NCBI GenBank assembly: GCA_963966185.1
Contig: CAWZYM010000283.1
Coordinates: 1,646,001 to 1,710,000 of the forward strand
Origin: Rhabditoides inermis
Lineage: Eukaryota; Nematoda; Chromadorea; Rhabditida; Rhabditidae
DNA: 64,000 nucleotides
Reading direction: 5' to 3'
Shown: piece by piece, positions 23,183-32,689 of the stretch
Layout of the letters: the number at the start of each line of letters is the position of its first letter
Numbering within the stretch: the first letter of the stretch is position 1
Program-made: the position numbers and the translations under genes
Notes under the pieces: generated by a model
What the model was told of the DNA's origin: nothing
What the model saw: the letters and a program-made list of their open reading frames with translations, nothing else
Database searches by the model: none

Positions 23183-24870
23183 GTTTCAGGGACACCGCGG
23201 GCAATTGGGAAAAGTTTTCAACCAGCAATAAACGCACCTCGGCTAGGCCTCATTGGTCACGTTATCGCCTCTGCGCAAAGCTGTCGAAGTGGTCGAATGA
23301 TCCGGCCTTACGCTAGAACAGCACGCAACGCGCGCCGGGTTCACAGTCAGACAGTGTGGTGGAGAGTGAAAGAGCGAGAAACGAGAGTACTGTAAATTAT
23401 GAAAGTGCTGGTTAAATCCTTAATTGTGACCCTTTCGGGCGTTCAAAAATTGCGTATGCCACCATGTTTCAGGGACACCGCGGGCAATTGGGAAAAGTTT
23501 TCAACCAGCAATAAACGCACCTCGGCTAGGCCTCATTGGTCACGTTATCGCCTCTGCGCAAAGCTGTCGAAGTGGTCGAATGATCCGGCCTTACGCTAGA
23601 ACAGCACGCAACGCGCGCCGGGTTCACAGTCAGACAGTGTGGTGGAGAGTGAAAGAGCGAGAAACGAGAGTACTGTAAATTATGAAAGTGCTGGTTAAAT
23701 CCTTAATTGTGACCCTTTCGGGCGTTCAAAAATTGCGTATGCCACCATGTTTCAGGGACACCGCGGGCAATTGGGAAAAGTTTTCAACCAGCAATAAACG
23801 CACCTCGGCTAGGCCTCATTGGTCACGTTATCGCCTCTGCGCAAAGCTGTCGAAGTGGTCGAATGATCCGGCCTTACGCTAGAACAGCACGCAACGCGCG
23901 CCGGGTTCACAGTCAGACAGTGTGGTGGAGAGTGAAAGAGCGAGAAACGAGAGTACTGTAAATTATGAAAGTGCTGGTTAAATCCTTAATTGTGACCCTT
24001 TCGGGCGTTCAAAAATTGCGTATGCCACCATGTTTCAGGGACACCGCGGGCAATTGGGAAAAGTTTTCAACCAGCAATAAACGCACCTCGGCTAGGCCTC
24101 ATTGGTCACGTTATCGCCTCTGCGCAAAGCTGTCGAAATGGTCGAATGATCCGGCCTTACGCTAGAACAGCACGCAACGCGCGCCGGGTTCACAGTCAGA
24201 CAGTGTGGTGGAGAGTGAAAGAGCGAGAAACGAGAGTACTGTAAATTATGAAAGTGCTGGTTAAATCCTTAATTGTGACCCTTTCGGGCGTTCAAAAATT
24301 GCGTATGCCACCATGTTTCAGGGACACCGCGGGCAATTGGGAAAAGTTTTCAACCAGCAATAAACGCACCTCGGCTAGGCCTCATTGGTCACGTTATCGC
24401 CTCTGCGCAAAGCTGTCGAAGTGGTCGAATGATCCGGCCTTACGCTAGAACAGCACGCAACGCGCGCCGGGTTCACAGTCAGACAGTGTGGTGGAGAGTG
24501 AAAGAGCGAGAAACGAGAGTACTGTAAATTATGAAAGTGCTGGTTAAATCCTTAATTGTGACCCTTTCGGGCGTTCAAAAATTGCGTATGCCACCACATA
24601 GAAGATTTATCGCAAATCAATGGTTGGGGGGAAGTATTGATATTGCTGAAATGGGGGGCAGAAATGGTGGTCCGGCTTGTCCCGTCGATGGTCCCTCGGC
24701 AAAAGATGCTTGGTCGCAGCGTCCTGAAGGCGTCGGGGTCGATTGGGGCAGCCGGCTGTATCGCGCTTTGTCAGACAGCCCTCTTGGTCCCTTTGTCGCA
24801 GGGAGAGAAACGGCCTTACACGAGTACAGTATCAAGCCTCGTCGATTAGAAATCTGTTGATATAGGGTCC

Positions 24871-26966
24871 TTATAGGGCCGCGGCGCGTATGTGCGCGTA
24901 GTGTTCCTTGTATTTCGCCACCATATTCAGCGCCTTTTCCGGTCTATTCCTTCCATATTTCGGGCAGTAGTTGTCGTTCATCACATGTAGATGGTATATC
25001 GCCTTCGAGTATTCGAGCGTCTCGCACTGTATCTGTCCTATCAGCGAATTCCAGTCAGTCTTCGGTATTCCGAGTGCAGTCAGTGCTGCATCGTTGCCCT
25101 TCCAGTTGTCGCCGAGTGAACTGACCAAGTATGGGTGCAGAGACACTTTGTATCCCAGTTCTCTATAGGTTTCGGCTATTTCCGTGTATTTCGCAATCTT
25201 TTCGGCGGCGGCGCGCTCGAATGACTCGAGTCCGTTTCCGAATGAAACGCGCACATCCACTATGACCACCTCTTTTTCGCCCTCTCGTTTCAGCACAATG
25301 TCCGGTCGCAGACTGCCGCCATTTATCGAATCGCGAGTGTCTGTCTCTATCCACGCACTCTCGTTTACTGCACTCTTTTCCGCAGCCGCCACTATCAGAT
25401 CCTGTATATTGTTATGTCGGTCCATCATTCCCATTGTGAGGTGAGCTTTGCACGCGTTGAGCACATGTGGAAGCGTCTCTATCTGGTTCTCGTTGCATGT
25501 TGTGCACACGCGGTCCGCCAAAGCGTTTTGCATCGTGAATCTCGCTCCCTTCAGTGGCAGATTATCGAGTAGCGCTCTATGTCTCCAGTCGATCGCACTA
25601 TCGGTCGCCTGAGGCGATTTGTTTCGAAGTATGCGCGCATTTCTCGTATCCTGCATGAACATATCAAAGTGTTTGCTGGTCACTGTGTATTCGGTGCTCA
25701 TTCGTTCGATATTGCACTCGTCCAGTGCCGCAGCCATCCTTCTCTTCAGTAGGTGCATCGTATTCGAGTCAGTTATCGATTTTTTTTCTCGTGGGAGTAG
25801 CCTGCATCTCCACTATCAGCTGATCGTTGTCCCATTTCACTTCGAACAAGTGCAGCTTCCGTCTCATATGTCTCGTTGCCTCGCGGCAGTTTCTCATCAT
25901 ATTGGTCTGTCCACCGTATGTTATTCCACGGTATCCGACGTTTTCGTCATTCAGATATCTCGCACACACCGTCTTTTTATCCAATGTATGCGCTTGTTGC
26001 GGTCCAATCCACGCGACAGCTATGTATTCCAGAAGGTTCCAGAACACTGTCGATATGTAGGTGTCTTTTGAGCGGAGCAGCTTCATTGTTGTGGTGAAGC
26101 AGCCAATGTACATGGTATCTTTCGGGTGTTGCATGTTGAAGCCCTTGGAGCAGTACAAGTATGGCTTCGACACTCCGCACTTGACGTTCTGTATATGTGA
26201 TATGGTACTGGCGAGCGTCTTTTCCATCTCGTCTATACTGGCCATAGTGCATCTGTCGTTCATAGCAATGTAGTATAGCCTGGACATGACGAATGTTCGT
26301 ATCGCATCTCTCAGCTGGTCGCAACTCAGAGATCCCCTCGCTGCTGCCAGCTTTCGCATATCCGTATTCATCTGTCGCAGCGTCTCCGACTGCTCGTTGA
26401 TCTCTCGGAAGCCTATATTCACTCCGAGGTATTTGTAGCTATCTCCTTCTCCGAGCACGTTTATGCACTCGTTGTACATTTTGGTCTCTCGTTGAATCAC
26501 TTTTCCCTTCTGTATTATGAGTGCGCCGCATTTGCGCGGCTTGAACAGCAGGTGTATACTTTTCGCGTCTTCAGCCATTTTATCGAGTTGATATTGGAGG
26601 TCCGAGTGGTTTTTGGTTATTATGGCCATATCGTCTGCGAAAGCGAGCAGCGAGAAGCCTTGTCCGAGTATCTGCATCGGCCTCACTCTCTTGTTGTGCG
26701 CCCGGATGACCATCTCCAGCACTATGTTGAAGAGGATGGGTGATATGGGGTCTCCCTGCTTCACTCCCGCATCCACCGCTATGATTCTCGTCTGGTGTGT
26801 CTTTGTGTTCACTCGCATCGTCGCTCCATCGTATAGGTCCTCTATTATGTTTCGGAACTCTTGTGGGAATCCGAATGCCCTGAGGGCTTCGTGTATAGCC
26901 TCGTGTGGCACGCTGCCAAACGCATTGGCAAGGTCCAGCCACGTGACGCATAAATCTCCTTTTTTT
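24871..26966 (-). pseudogene. RT-endonuclease part of retrotransposon copy 3
   Basis: The RT core (CVTWLDLANAFG, GVKQGDPISP, FADDMAII) is in one frame without the stop seen in copy 1. That frame is broken near 25778 by a longer T run (a frameshift), after which the CCHC and PD-D endonuclease region continues in another frame to a stop at 24871. It is useful for comparison with copy 1 but not coding as a whole. Confidence 0.8.
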
Positions 26967-27642
26967 GAAGAGAGAGACGGCGACCGATTTACCCCCACTG
27001 ATATACCCGATACGCATACCGCAGTGAGTGCGGAGGACAAATCGATCGATATATAGATCGAGGATAGACCGGTGATCGATGAAAAAGACGATGATACTGA
27101 AAATAACATAGAATTCGCGCCGACATACATGGAGTGCGAGACTGATAGTCAACCAAATGATATGACGTCACGAGACGAGATGACGTCACGCGCATAGTGC
27201 GAACCAGTGAGCACTCACGATACAAACGGCGAATTCGACGAATACGTGATACAAACTGATACGACCAAGTCTGCGATGACCTGTCTCAACTATACTGAGG
27301 GAGTCAATTCGAGGCTGAGCAACCAGGCGATACACGCATACCTCCTCTCCAAATACCGCAACACCGATATGTTCGTGATCAATCCGGCCATAGTGCGCGG
27401 AATGGAGTGGAAATATAAAGGGAGCGAGATGAACATACATCTATCCATGCAAAACGACAGATACACAAAAGTCGTACTACCATATTACGAGAAGGGACAC
27501 TGGATGATGATACTGGCTGATAAGTCACATGATAGAGCTACCGTATACGATCCGATGCAGCGGCGATCAATCGATAATCGATCGATGGACAAGCTGAGGC
27601 GTCTGTTCGGCAGAGAGCTACAGTATGCCGATCCGAATACAT
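26967..27642 (+). pseudogene. Inverted Ulp1-protease segment of retrotransposon copy 3
   Basis: The plus strand encodes the part of the polyprotein from the acidic linker (about 26990) through the protease His (GHWMMI) and Asp (VYDPMQ) to GRELQYADPNT. It stops before the catalytic Cys motif. It is a fragment of copy 3 in reverse orientation with its own stops (for example near 27053 and 27196). Confidence 0.85.
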
Positions 27643-27686
27643 TGTGACCCTTTCGGGCGTTCAAAAATTGCGTATGCCACCATGTT
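27643..27686 (-). pseudogene. U4: U4 3' stub between copies 3 and 4
   Basis: ATTGTGACCC through CCACCATGTTT is the 3' end of a U4 unit, including the Sm site. It is bounded on both sides by retrotransposon sequence, so the array ends here. Confidence 0.8.
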
Positions 27687-27930
27687 TATAAAGTAGATTT
27701 ATCTCAAATTCAATGGTTTGGGGGAAGTGTTGAGGTTGTTGAATTCGGGGGAAAGTGTGGTGGTTCGGCTTGTCCCGTCAATGGTCCCTTGGCAAAAATT
27801 GCTTTGTCGCAGCGTCCTGAAGGCATCGGGGTCGATTGGGGCAGCCGGCTGTATGTATCGCGCTTTGTCAGACAGCCCTCTTGGTCCCTTTGTCGCAGGG
27901 AGAGGGACGGTCTCGCACGAGCCTCGTCGT
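27687..27930 (-). mobile_element. Diverged retrotransposon copy 4, 3' UTR fragment
   Basis: This is clearly alignable to the 3' UTR of copies 1-3 (shared blocks such as GGGTCGATTGGGGCAGCC and CAGACAGCCCTCTTGGTCC) but with many changes, so it is older or a sister family. It again follows CCACCATGTTT of U4. The next part of the element, the end of the coding region, appears only at 29953-30013. Confidence 0.8.
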
Positions 27931-28109
27931 GATCTACCAGGTCAGTGATCTACCCTATATATTTTTTTCGCGCCTTTCTTTGCCCATCGCGCCTTGTCTC
28001 AGTCAGTGTCAGTCCTTGCGTTCTATCAGTCGGCTAGTTTCGTTGCTCGTATTTTCTTTGGTTTTCTTTTTTTCCTTGGTGTATCATCTCATTAGGTTGT
28101 TCCAGAGAG

Positions 28110-28670
28110 ATGGAAGACGGCGAGTCGATGCTCGAGGACGCTCTGAAACTGGACATAATGGCGGTGGCCAGTAGGTTCTCCCTCGCTCTGCAGATCGATC
28201 AGCGTACATTGGAGTTGGTATCTCTCGCCCTCTCCGACCAGCGTATGAGAACCAGGTTTGTTCTTTGAGCTTTGCAGGTCGATTATATAGGGTTGAGGAA
28301 GTATCTTCGCGAGGTCGAGCTCGCTGCTGTTACCGCTCCCACGGCCCGTGTGTCCTCGTCTGCTCCGGTGACCGCTGAGCCCCGTTTTATGTCCCGTCTG
28401 GCGGACCCGGCGCCGCGTTCGTCTCACGTGGATTCGCGCCATAAGCCGAGGGCATCTCGCCACGTCTACGAACCGGCGAGGAAACGGACGCGGGGTTCCA
28501 GTCCCGTTGGAGTAGCCGCCGAGCCCGCTATTCTCGTCGGGGCGGCCGAGCTTGCCGCTGATCACCCGCGATATCTCAATTTCGCCACATTCCCGATTGC
28601 CGCTCCTAAGATCTATCACTCTGTTTTCTTTCTCGCGGAGATTTCATTTTCTATGTTTCAGTACCGTAGA
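28110..28670 (+). CDS. Unidentified gene, copy 1 (two exons recognised, 3' end lost)
   Basis: Exon 1 is 28110-28255. Its ATG lies 4 nt after a TTCCAG acceptor, as for a trans-spliced start. It encodes an acidic start (MEDGESMLEDALKLD) and a helix-rich stretch (SRFSLALQIDQRTLELVSLAL). Exon 2 starts at 28298 (phase-consistent join giving TRKYLREVEL) and continues as a Ser/Arg/Pro-rich low-complexity region to around NFATFPIAAPKIYHS. The paralogue at 28820 shows that a third exon should follow; here it is absent. The helical N-terminus weakly resembles the short MOZART1 microtubule-nucleation protein in size and pattern, but I do not claim this. Probably a partial gene. Confidence 0.45.
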
Positions 28671-28677
28671 CTATTCG

Positions 28678-28800
28678 TCTGTGAACCCGGCGCGAGTTGC
28701 GTGCGGTTCTGGCGTAAGGCCGGATCATTCGACCGCTTCCACAGCTTTGCGCAGAGGCGATAACGTGACCAATGAGGCCTAGCCGAGGTACGTTTATTGC
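28678..28800 (+). pseudogene. U4: Inverted U4 fragment with its upstream region
   Basis: This is type-A spacer upstream of U4 (28678-28742) followed by the first ~58 nt of U4 (AGCTTTGCGCAGAGGC at 28743 through CGTTTATTGCTT). It is on the plus strand, opposite to the arrays. It lies just upstream of the second copy of the unidentified gene and breaks off where U4 would continue with GGTTGAAAAC. Confidence 0.88.
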
Positions 28801-28819
28801 TTCATTTGTTCGTTCCAGT

Positions 28820-29839
28820 ATGGGTGACGAGGCGTTTCGGTTGGAGGATGCCCTTCAGCTGGATGTCCTCTCGGTGTGCTAATCGGTTCTCCATGCAGAT
28901 TCAGCTGGATCAGAGGACTATGGAGCTGGTGTCGCTAGCCCTTTCGGACCAGCGGCTTTGCACTCGGTTAGTCCCTCGTATATAGTATCGATCTATTTGG
29001 CGGGATGGATTTAGGCGGTATTTGCGGGAGGTGGAGCTTCGGGCATCTTCTTGTGTATCCCGGTCTTCGCCGTCTGGTGGCTCTATGCGGTCGCCCGCGC
29101 CCACTTCGAGTCGTGCCCACGAGTCGGGGCGTCGTCCTTCTATCTCTTCTTCGGCCACTTCGACCCGTGCCTCTGTGCCTGTGCGCAAACGACCCCGCGA
29201 GGAGGATCCTAACAGCGAGGGAGGTTCATTCGAGGCCGCCATATTGGTATGCTCGACTGAGCCCTCGGGTGTGCGCCCTCCGTCGCTCGACTATGCAAAC
29301 CTTCCTCTGGCCACAACAAAGCGGTATCACTCAGCGTTCATCTACGGCTTCAAGAAGTGGGTATTCTCTTGGGTTATGTATTGCCTTGTTGCTGTATATC
29401 TAGTATGTTCTGGTACTATATCCTTGTTTAGTGTGTCCTGTTGTCGGAGATAAACGCTGTCACGTCCCCCAAGTCCCAGCTCTTTGTGCTGCTGGAGGAG
29501 GAGAGCAAGTCCGGTGTGCGACGCGCTATCGAGAAGATTCGCTACGCTGGGTTCATCGCAAGTGTCAGCGTCATCTCGTCCGTCAAGGATCTCTCGTATG
29601 AGCACATGCGTCGATTGAGCTTCCGCCCGGACGGGCCGTTATATAGGAATAGATCGCGGCTCTCGGCGGGCGTCGCCGGCGAGACCACCGGCGCTCTCCC
29701 GCCAGGAAACCGGTCAGCCAGATGGATACGAACTGATGTGTATATGTTCCTTTGCGATTTTATCCTTTGTCCATGGTGTTTTATCCGCGTATTTGTGAAA
29801 TATTATGTATTTTGTTTTTGGTCTTGTGAGATAATATGA
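28820..29839 (+). pseudogene. Unidentified gene, copy 2 (three exons, frameshift in exon 1)
   Basis: The ATG at 28820 follows a GTTCCAG acceptor by one base, like copy 1. Exon 1 (to 28966) encodes MGDEAFRLEDALQLD, then a one-base insertion after GTG near 28878 shifts the frame; the following NRFSMQIQLDQRTMELVSLAL matches copy 1. Exon 2 is 29015-29360 (RRYLREVEL, then a Ser/Arg-rich region to YGFKKW). Exon 3 starts at 29432 (CVLLSEINAV) and stays open to 29839. Splice phases are consistent. Either a pseudogene or one sequencing error. No domain recognised; exon 3 has an alternating Arg/Lys and hydrophobic pattern. Confidence 0.4.
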
Positions 29840-29952
29840 GTTTTATGTATATATCCATGTGTACTATGGTGTGAGTGAAGTGGATAGATCACTTTGGTCG
29901 TCTCGTTTAGTATCGATCGTGTGACTCGGGTGGTCTCTCTCCTTTGACTGAG

Positions 29953-30013
29953 TTGCGTATATATGCGCGTATGTAGTGTTCCTCGTTTTTCGCCACCATA
30001 TTCAGTGCCTTTC
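29953..30013 (-). mobile_element. Retrotransposon coding-end fragment
   Basis: Matches the plus-strand end of the retrotransposon coding region (the CGCGTATGT / GTAGTGTTCC / CGCCACCATATTCAG blocks at 12560-12606) with several changes. With the 3' UTR at 27687-27930 it is collinear, so the intervening 2 kb with the duplicated gene and the inverted U4 fragment looks like an insertion into, or a rearrangement of, an old element copy. Confidence 0.6.
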
Positions 30014-30192
30014 ATTCAGTGCCGACATTCACCCCGTCACATAACTGCTCCATCCTTCCGACACATTTGACACGTGTGAGTGAGTTACCATGGAACATCT
30101 TTGTTACAAATTACCGCACAAACTACCTGACACCCAGGCAACAAACGCTCTTGTCAGAGCAGTGGACGTGGGGAGTCAGTCGAGTTCCCGAG

Positions 30193-30416
30193 ATGCGTTC
30201 GTGGCTCGTTCTACTCACGGCGGCAGTCCTCGCGGTGAGTCGCCGCCTTGTTTCGCTCGCTGTCACGGCATTCAATGTCACGGCATTCATTCAAACTTCA
30301 GGTTATTCATCGAAACACACGGCAAAACTTCACGGGAGAAGCATGCGGGAAGGGATGTGTGGGTGAGAAAGAGAGAGAAAGAAAGACAGAGAGAAAGAGA
30401 GAGAGAAAGATAGAGT

Positions 30417-30468
<52 letters not shown>

Positions 30469-31286
30469 AGAGAGGGAGGGAAAGAGAAAGAGAGAAAAAA
30501 GAGAGAGATAGAGAGATAAAGTACTTCAGCGCCCTCTCTCTTGTCTTCTGATGGTTTAGGGTGCGCGCTAGATTCCCACCAAGAGTCACCGATTATTGTT
30601 TTGATGAGCTAAGCTAGTATGCACCGATCAAGTTAAGCTATTCATTTGATTTTAGAAAATATTTTATTAGGTAATGGCAACTGCATTGGAATCATCAGTG
30701 ATGGACGCAATTGTCAGTTTCTGGGAGGACGGTGAGTGTTGTCGACATTCAAAGTGTTAATCTGTTACACATTCGAAGTGGTGTCACCGTTAATCGATAA
30801 GTATCTCAACAGAATCAAGTAATAGATGTGTCCGGACAATGTAGTGTGTATTTGGTATTTGGTATTGAGTTTTCCCTGATCGTGAAGTTGGATTCGGTTT
30901 TCATCTTCAATGAAAACCTTGCGCAGAAAAAGTGACAAACTGTTTCACTCTGATAATATTATAAAAAAAATGGCTTCGTTAACGAAAACAAAAGGTACAT
31001 GAACCTTAAGATCAGACAATGTTGCGTTGTCCGGCTGCGTCCTTTAGGCCAATTTTTGGTTTTGAGTTTTTTTTTTTAAATGAAAGGGCGGTTTGAAACG
31101 TGAAGTGCTGATGTGGATTGCGTTTTCAGACTGATTGGCGCGGCGACTTGTCCTGACCAGTGGATCCGCGTTGCATTGAAAGACAACGCTGCCTGCCCGG
31201 AAGAAAAGGAGGCTAGCGAGCAAGTGGAGAAGATAGTCAAGCAGTACAAGCCATCCGGTCTCTCGAAACCTATGCTGCCTGGATGA
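30193..31286 (+). CDS. Small secreted cysteine-containing protein
   Basis: Four exons (30193-30234, 30302-30362, 30671-30731, 31130-31286) give 106 aa; every intron is GT-AG and all phases agree. Residues 1-14 (MRSWLVLLTAAVLA) plus what follows look like a signal peptide. The mature part has Cys pairs in GEACGKGCVG, NGNCIG, GRNCQF, ATCPDQW and AACPEE, and ends in a Lys-rich tail (KQYKPSGLSKPMLPG). An AATAAA lies 16 nt after the stop. Intron 3 holds a degraded MITE-like element. I do not recognise the family; it is likely a small extracellular protein. Confidence 0.7.
30362..30520. repeat. GA-rich simple repeat in intron 2
   Basis: Mostly (GA)n with GAAA variants, starting at the splice donor of exon 2 of the secreted-protein gene. 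Confidence 0.95.
30823..31055. mobile_element. Degraded MITE-like element
   Basis: The ends GTGTCCGGACAATGTAG and (reverse complement) GACGCAGCCGGACAACG are diverged versions of the terminal inverted repeat of the element at 39228-39452. The shared interior includes AATGAAAAC...TTGCGCAGAA. It lies within intron 3 of the secreted-protein gene. Confidence 0.6.
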
Positions 31287-31301
31287 CGTGTGTGTGAATC
31301 G

Positions 31302-31307
31302 AATAAA
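31302..31307 (+). promoter_or_regulatory. Poly(A) signal AATAAA of the secreted-protein gene
   Basis: Canonical hexamer 16 nt downstream of the stop codon at 31284-31286, on the coding strand. Confidence 0.6.
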
Positions 31308-31337
31308 TGGTGACTGTTGGCATTCAAACGGGCGTGT

Positions 31338-31452
<115 letters not shown>

Positions 31453-31974
31453 AGAGTACATCATATTGAATCTACAACAATATATACTGTATCCGAATCA
31501 TCAGAATCATCGTCAGTTCCCGGCTCCCGGGATCAGAGTCATTAGTTATTAGTAATAAAAGAAAAAATAGTATACGGTATCCCCCATTTTCACAGAACGC
31601 GGGCGGTCGATCAGACGAGTGCGAAATGACGAAAATTTATGCGAATTCAGCGTTTTCGAGCATTTCTTGTCCAAACCACGGTACAATCCAAAGAAAATAA
31701 TTTATAATATTGAAAAACAGTCCTCTAGAGACACTATCGGGGCGGCCTTTCGAAAACTGGGAACTGTAGCACAAGTTTGAAAACAGTTATAAAGTTGTCG
31801 TTTTTTTTTTATTTGCTTACAATAAGGGACTGGAAAAAAGCAGTTGCTAAAATGGTGTTGTTACCAATTTCAATGGTACGTTGTAAAAACCTCTTCGAAA
31901 CGAATGTCAATCACGAGAGTCAACATGTCGAGCCTGTCTTGATAGTTTTTGACAATATCTCTGTGCAGGCGGCT

Positions 31975-32018
31975 CGCGCGCAACCGTTCCGCCTAATAAG
32001 GCGAAACGGTTGCGCGCG
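31975..32018. repeat. Short inverted repeat, 20-bp stem with AATA loop
   Basis: CGCGCGCAACCGTTCCGCCT and its reverse complement (one mismatch) flank a 4-base loop at 31995-31998. It could be the centre of a palindromic element; no transcription evidence. Confidence 0.8.
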
Positions 32019-32090
32019 ATGGGGTAGATCAGAGGAAGGCGGAGAGTCAGCTCTCGGCAATAGCGCGCAAAACAAGAGAGGCAAACTGCA

Positions 32091-32581
32091 ATTATCTTTT
32101 AAAAGTACTTCCGTAAAAAGTGTTGTTTGTGTTAACCTGATTCAAGAAAAGCGCATGCATATATTATTAATTTTCGAAAAATCAAATCGTAAACACCTGA
32201 ACATGAAAACTAACACAAACTTGCTCTTTCAAACGAATATAGAATAGTTACACGTAACATTCAGAATAATACGATTGTTTTGTTTATTTAGTGTTTTTTG
32301 CGGTTTATTATTTATGGTTTATCAGTAAAATAAAATGTTATTCGTGATGTTGTTTGACTCAATGTTTCAGGTATAAAAATGTCAAAAAAATAAAACATGG
32401 AATTATTCAACATTAATTATTCAAAAATTATTCAACGTTTTGAAAGAGCAAGTTTGTGTTAGTTTTCATGTTCAGGTGTTTACGATTTGATTTTTCGAAA
32501 ATTAATAATATATGCATGCGCTTTTCTTGAATCAGGTTAACACAAACAACACTTTTTACGGAAGTACTTTTAAAAGATAAT
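32091..32581. repeat. Long inverted repeat, ~145-bp arms around a 200-bp loop
   Basis: The left arm 32091-32235 and the right arm 32436-32581 are reverse complements with a single one-base length difference in an A run (AAACG against AAAACG). The arms include AAAGTACTTCCGTAAAAAG and GCATGCATATATTATTAA. A transcript would form a near-perfect 145-bp duplex. The AT-rich loop has no ORF. No target duplication was recognised; it may be a foldback element or a hairpin-RNA source. Confidence 0.92.
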
Positions 32582-32689
32582 ATATGTCCTTTTGTTGAAT
32601 TTCATAGAAATTTTCTCTCTCGTCTTCATACATGTAACATGTTCTTCTCTCATTATTTCATCAATTTCATTTCAAATTTATTCGATATT

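Larger units (their letters stand above)
18499..24596 (-). repeat. Tandem array B of U4 snRNA genes (283-bp unit)
   Basis: This is a second subfamily of the U4 repeat, with U4 on the minus strand. Complete copies have 5' ends at 19600, 19883, 20166, 20449, 20732, 21015, 21298, 21581 and 21864, then after retrotransposon copy 2 at 23565, 23848, 24131 and 24414. From AATTGTGACCC through GCAAAGCTGTCGAAG (plus strand, roughly 155 bp covering the whole RNA) units match type A exactly. The spacer differs at about ten places: GTGG for GCGG, GCTAGAACAG for GCCAGAACCG, a changed purine tract (GTGAAAGAGCGAG), ATTATGAAAG for ATTATAAAAG. Three genes are split by inserted elements and one by the boundary insertion. 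Confidence 0.92.
24597..27642 (-). mobile_element. U4-inserted retrotransposon copy 3 with inverted 5' segment
   Basis: The 3' end (24597) has the same CCACCA junction and the same first bases (CATAGAAG) as copy 2. Minus-strand element sequence runs to about 26966 and corresponds to 12271-14637 of copy 1. It then joins a segment in opposite orientation (26967-27642, plus strand) that corresponds to about 15690-16390 of copy 1. Roughly 1 kb between the two parts is missing. On the right it joins U4 3'-flank sequence (ATTGTGACCC) rather than the expected GTTTCAGGG, so part of the target is deleted. Confidence 0.85.

Noticed and set aside
1..24596. CRISPR array or satellite DNA
   Set aside because: The unit is 283-285 bp, nearly invariant, lacks short repeats with unique spacers, and contains a recognisable U4 RNA gene; the organism is a nematode.
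28110..28670. MOZART1 identity for the duplicated gene
   Set aside because: Only a loose pattern of hydrophobic residues over ~45 aa; the long tail and the third exon do not fit, so no family is assigned.
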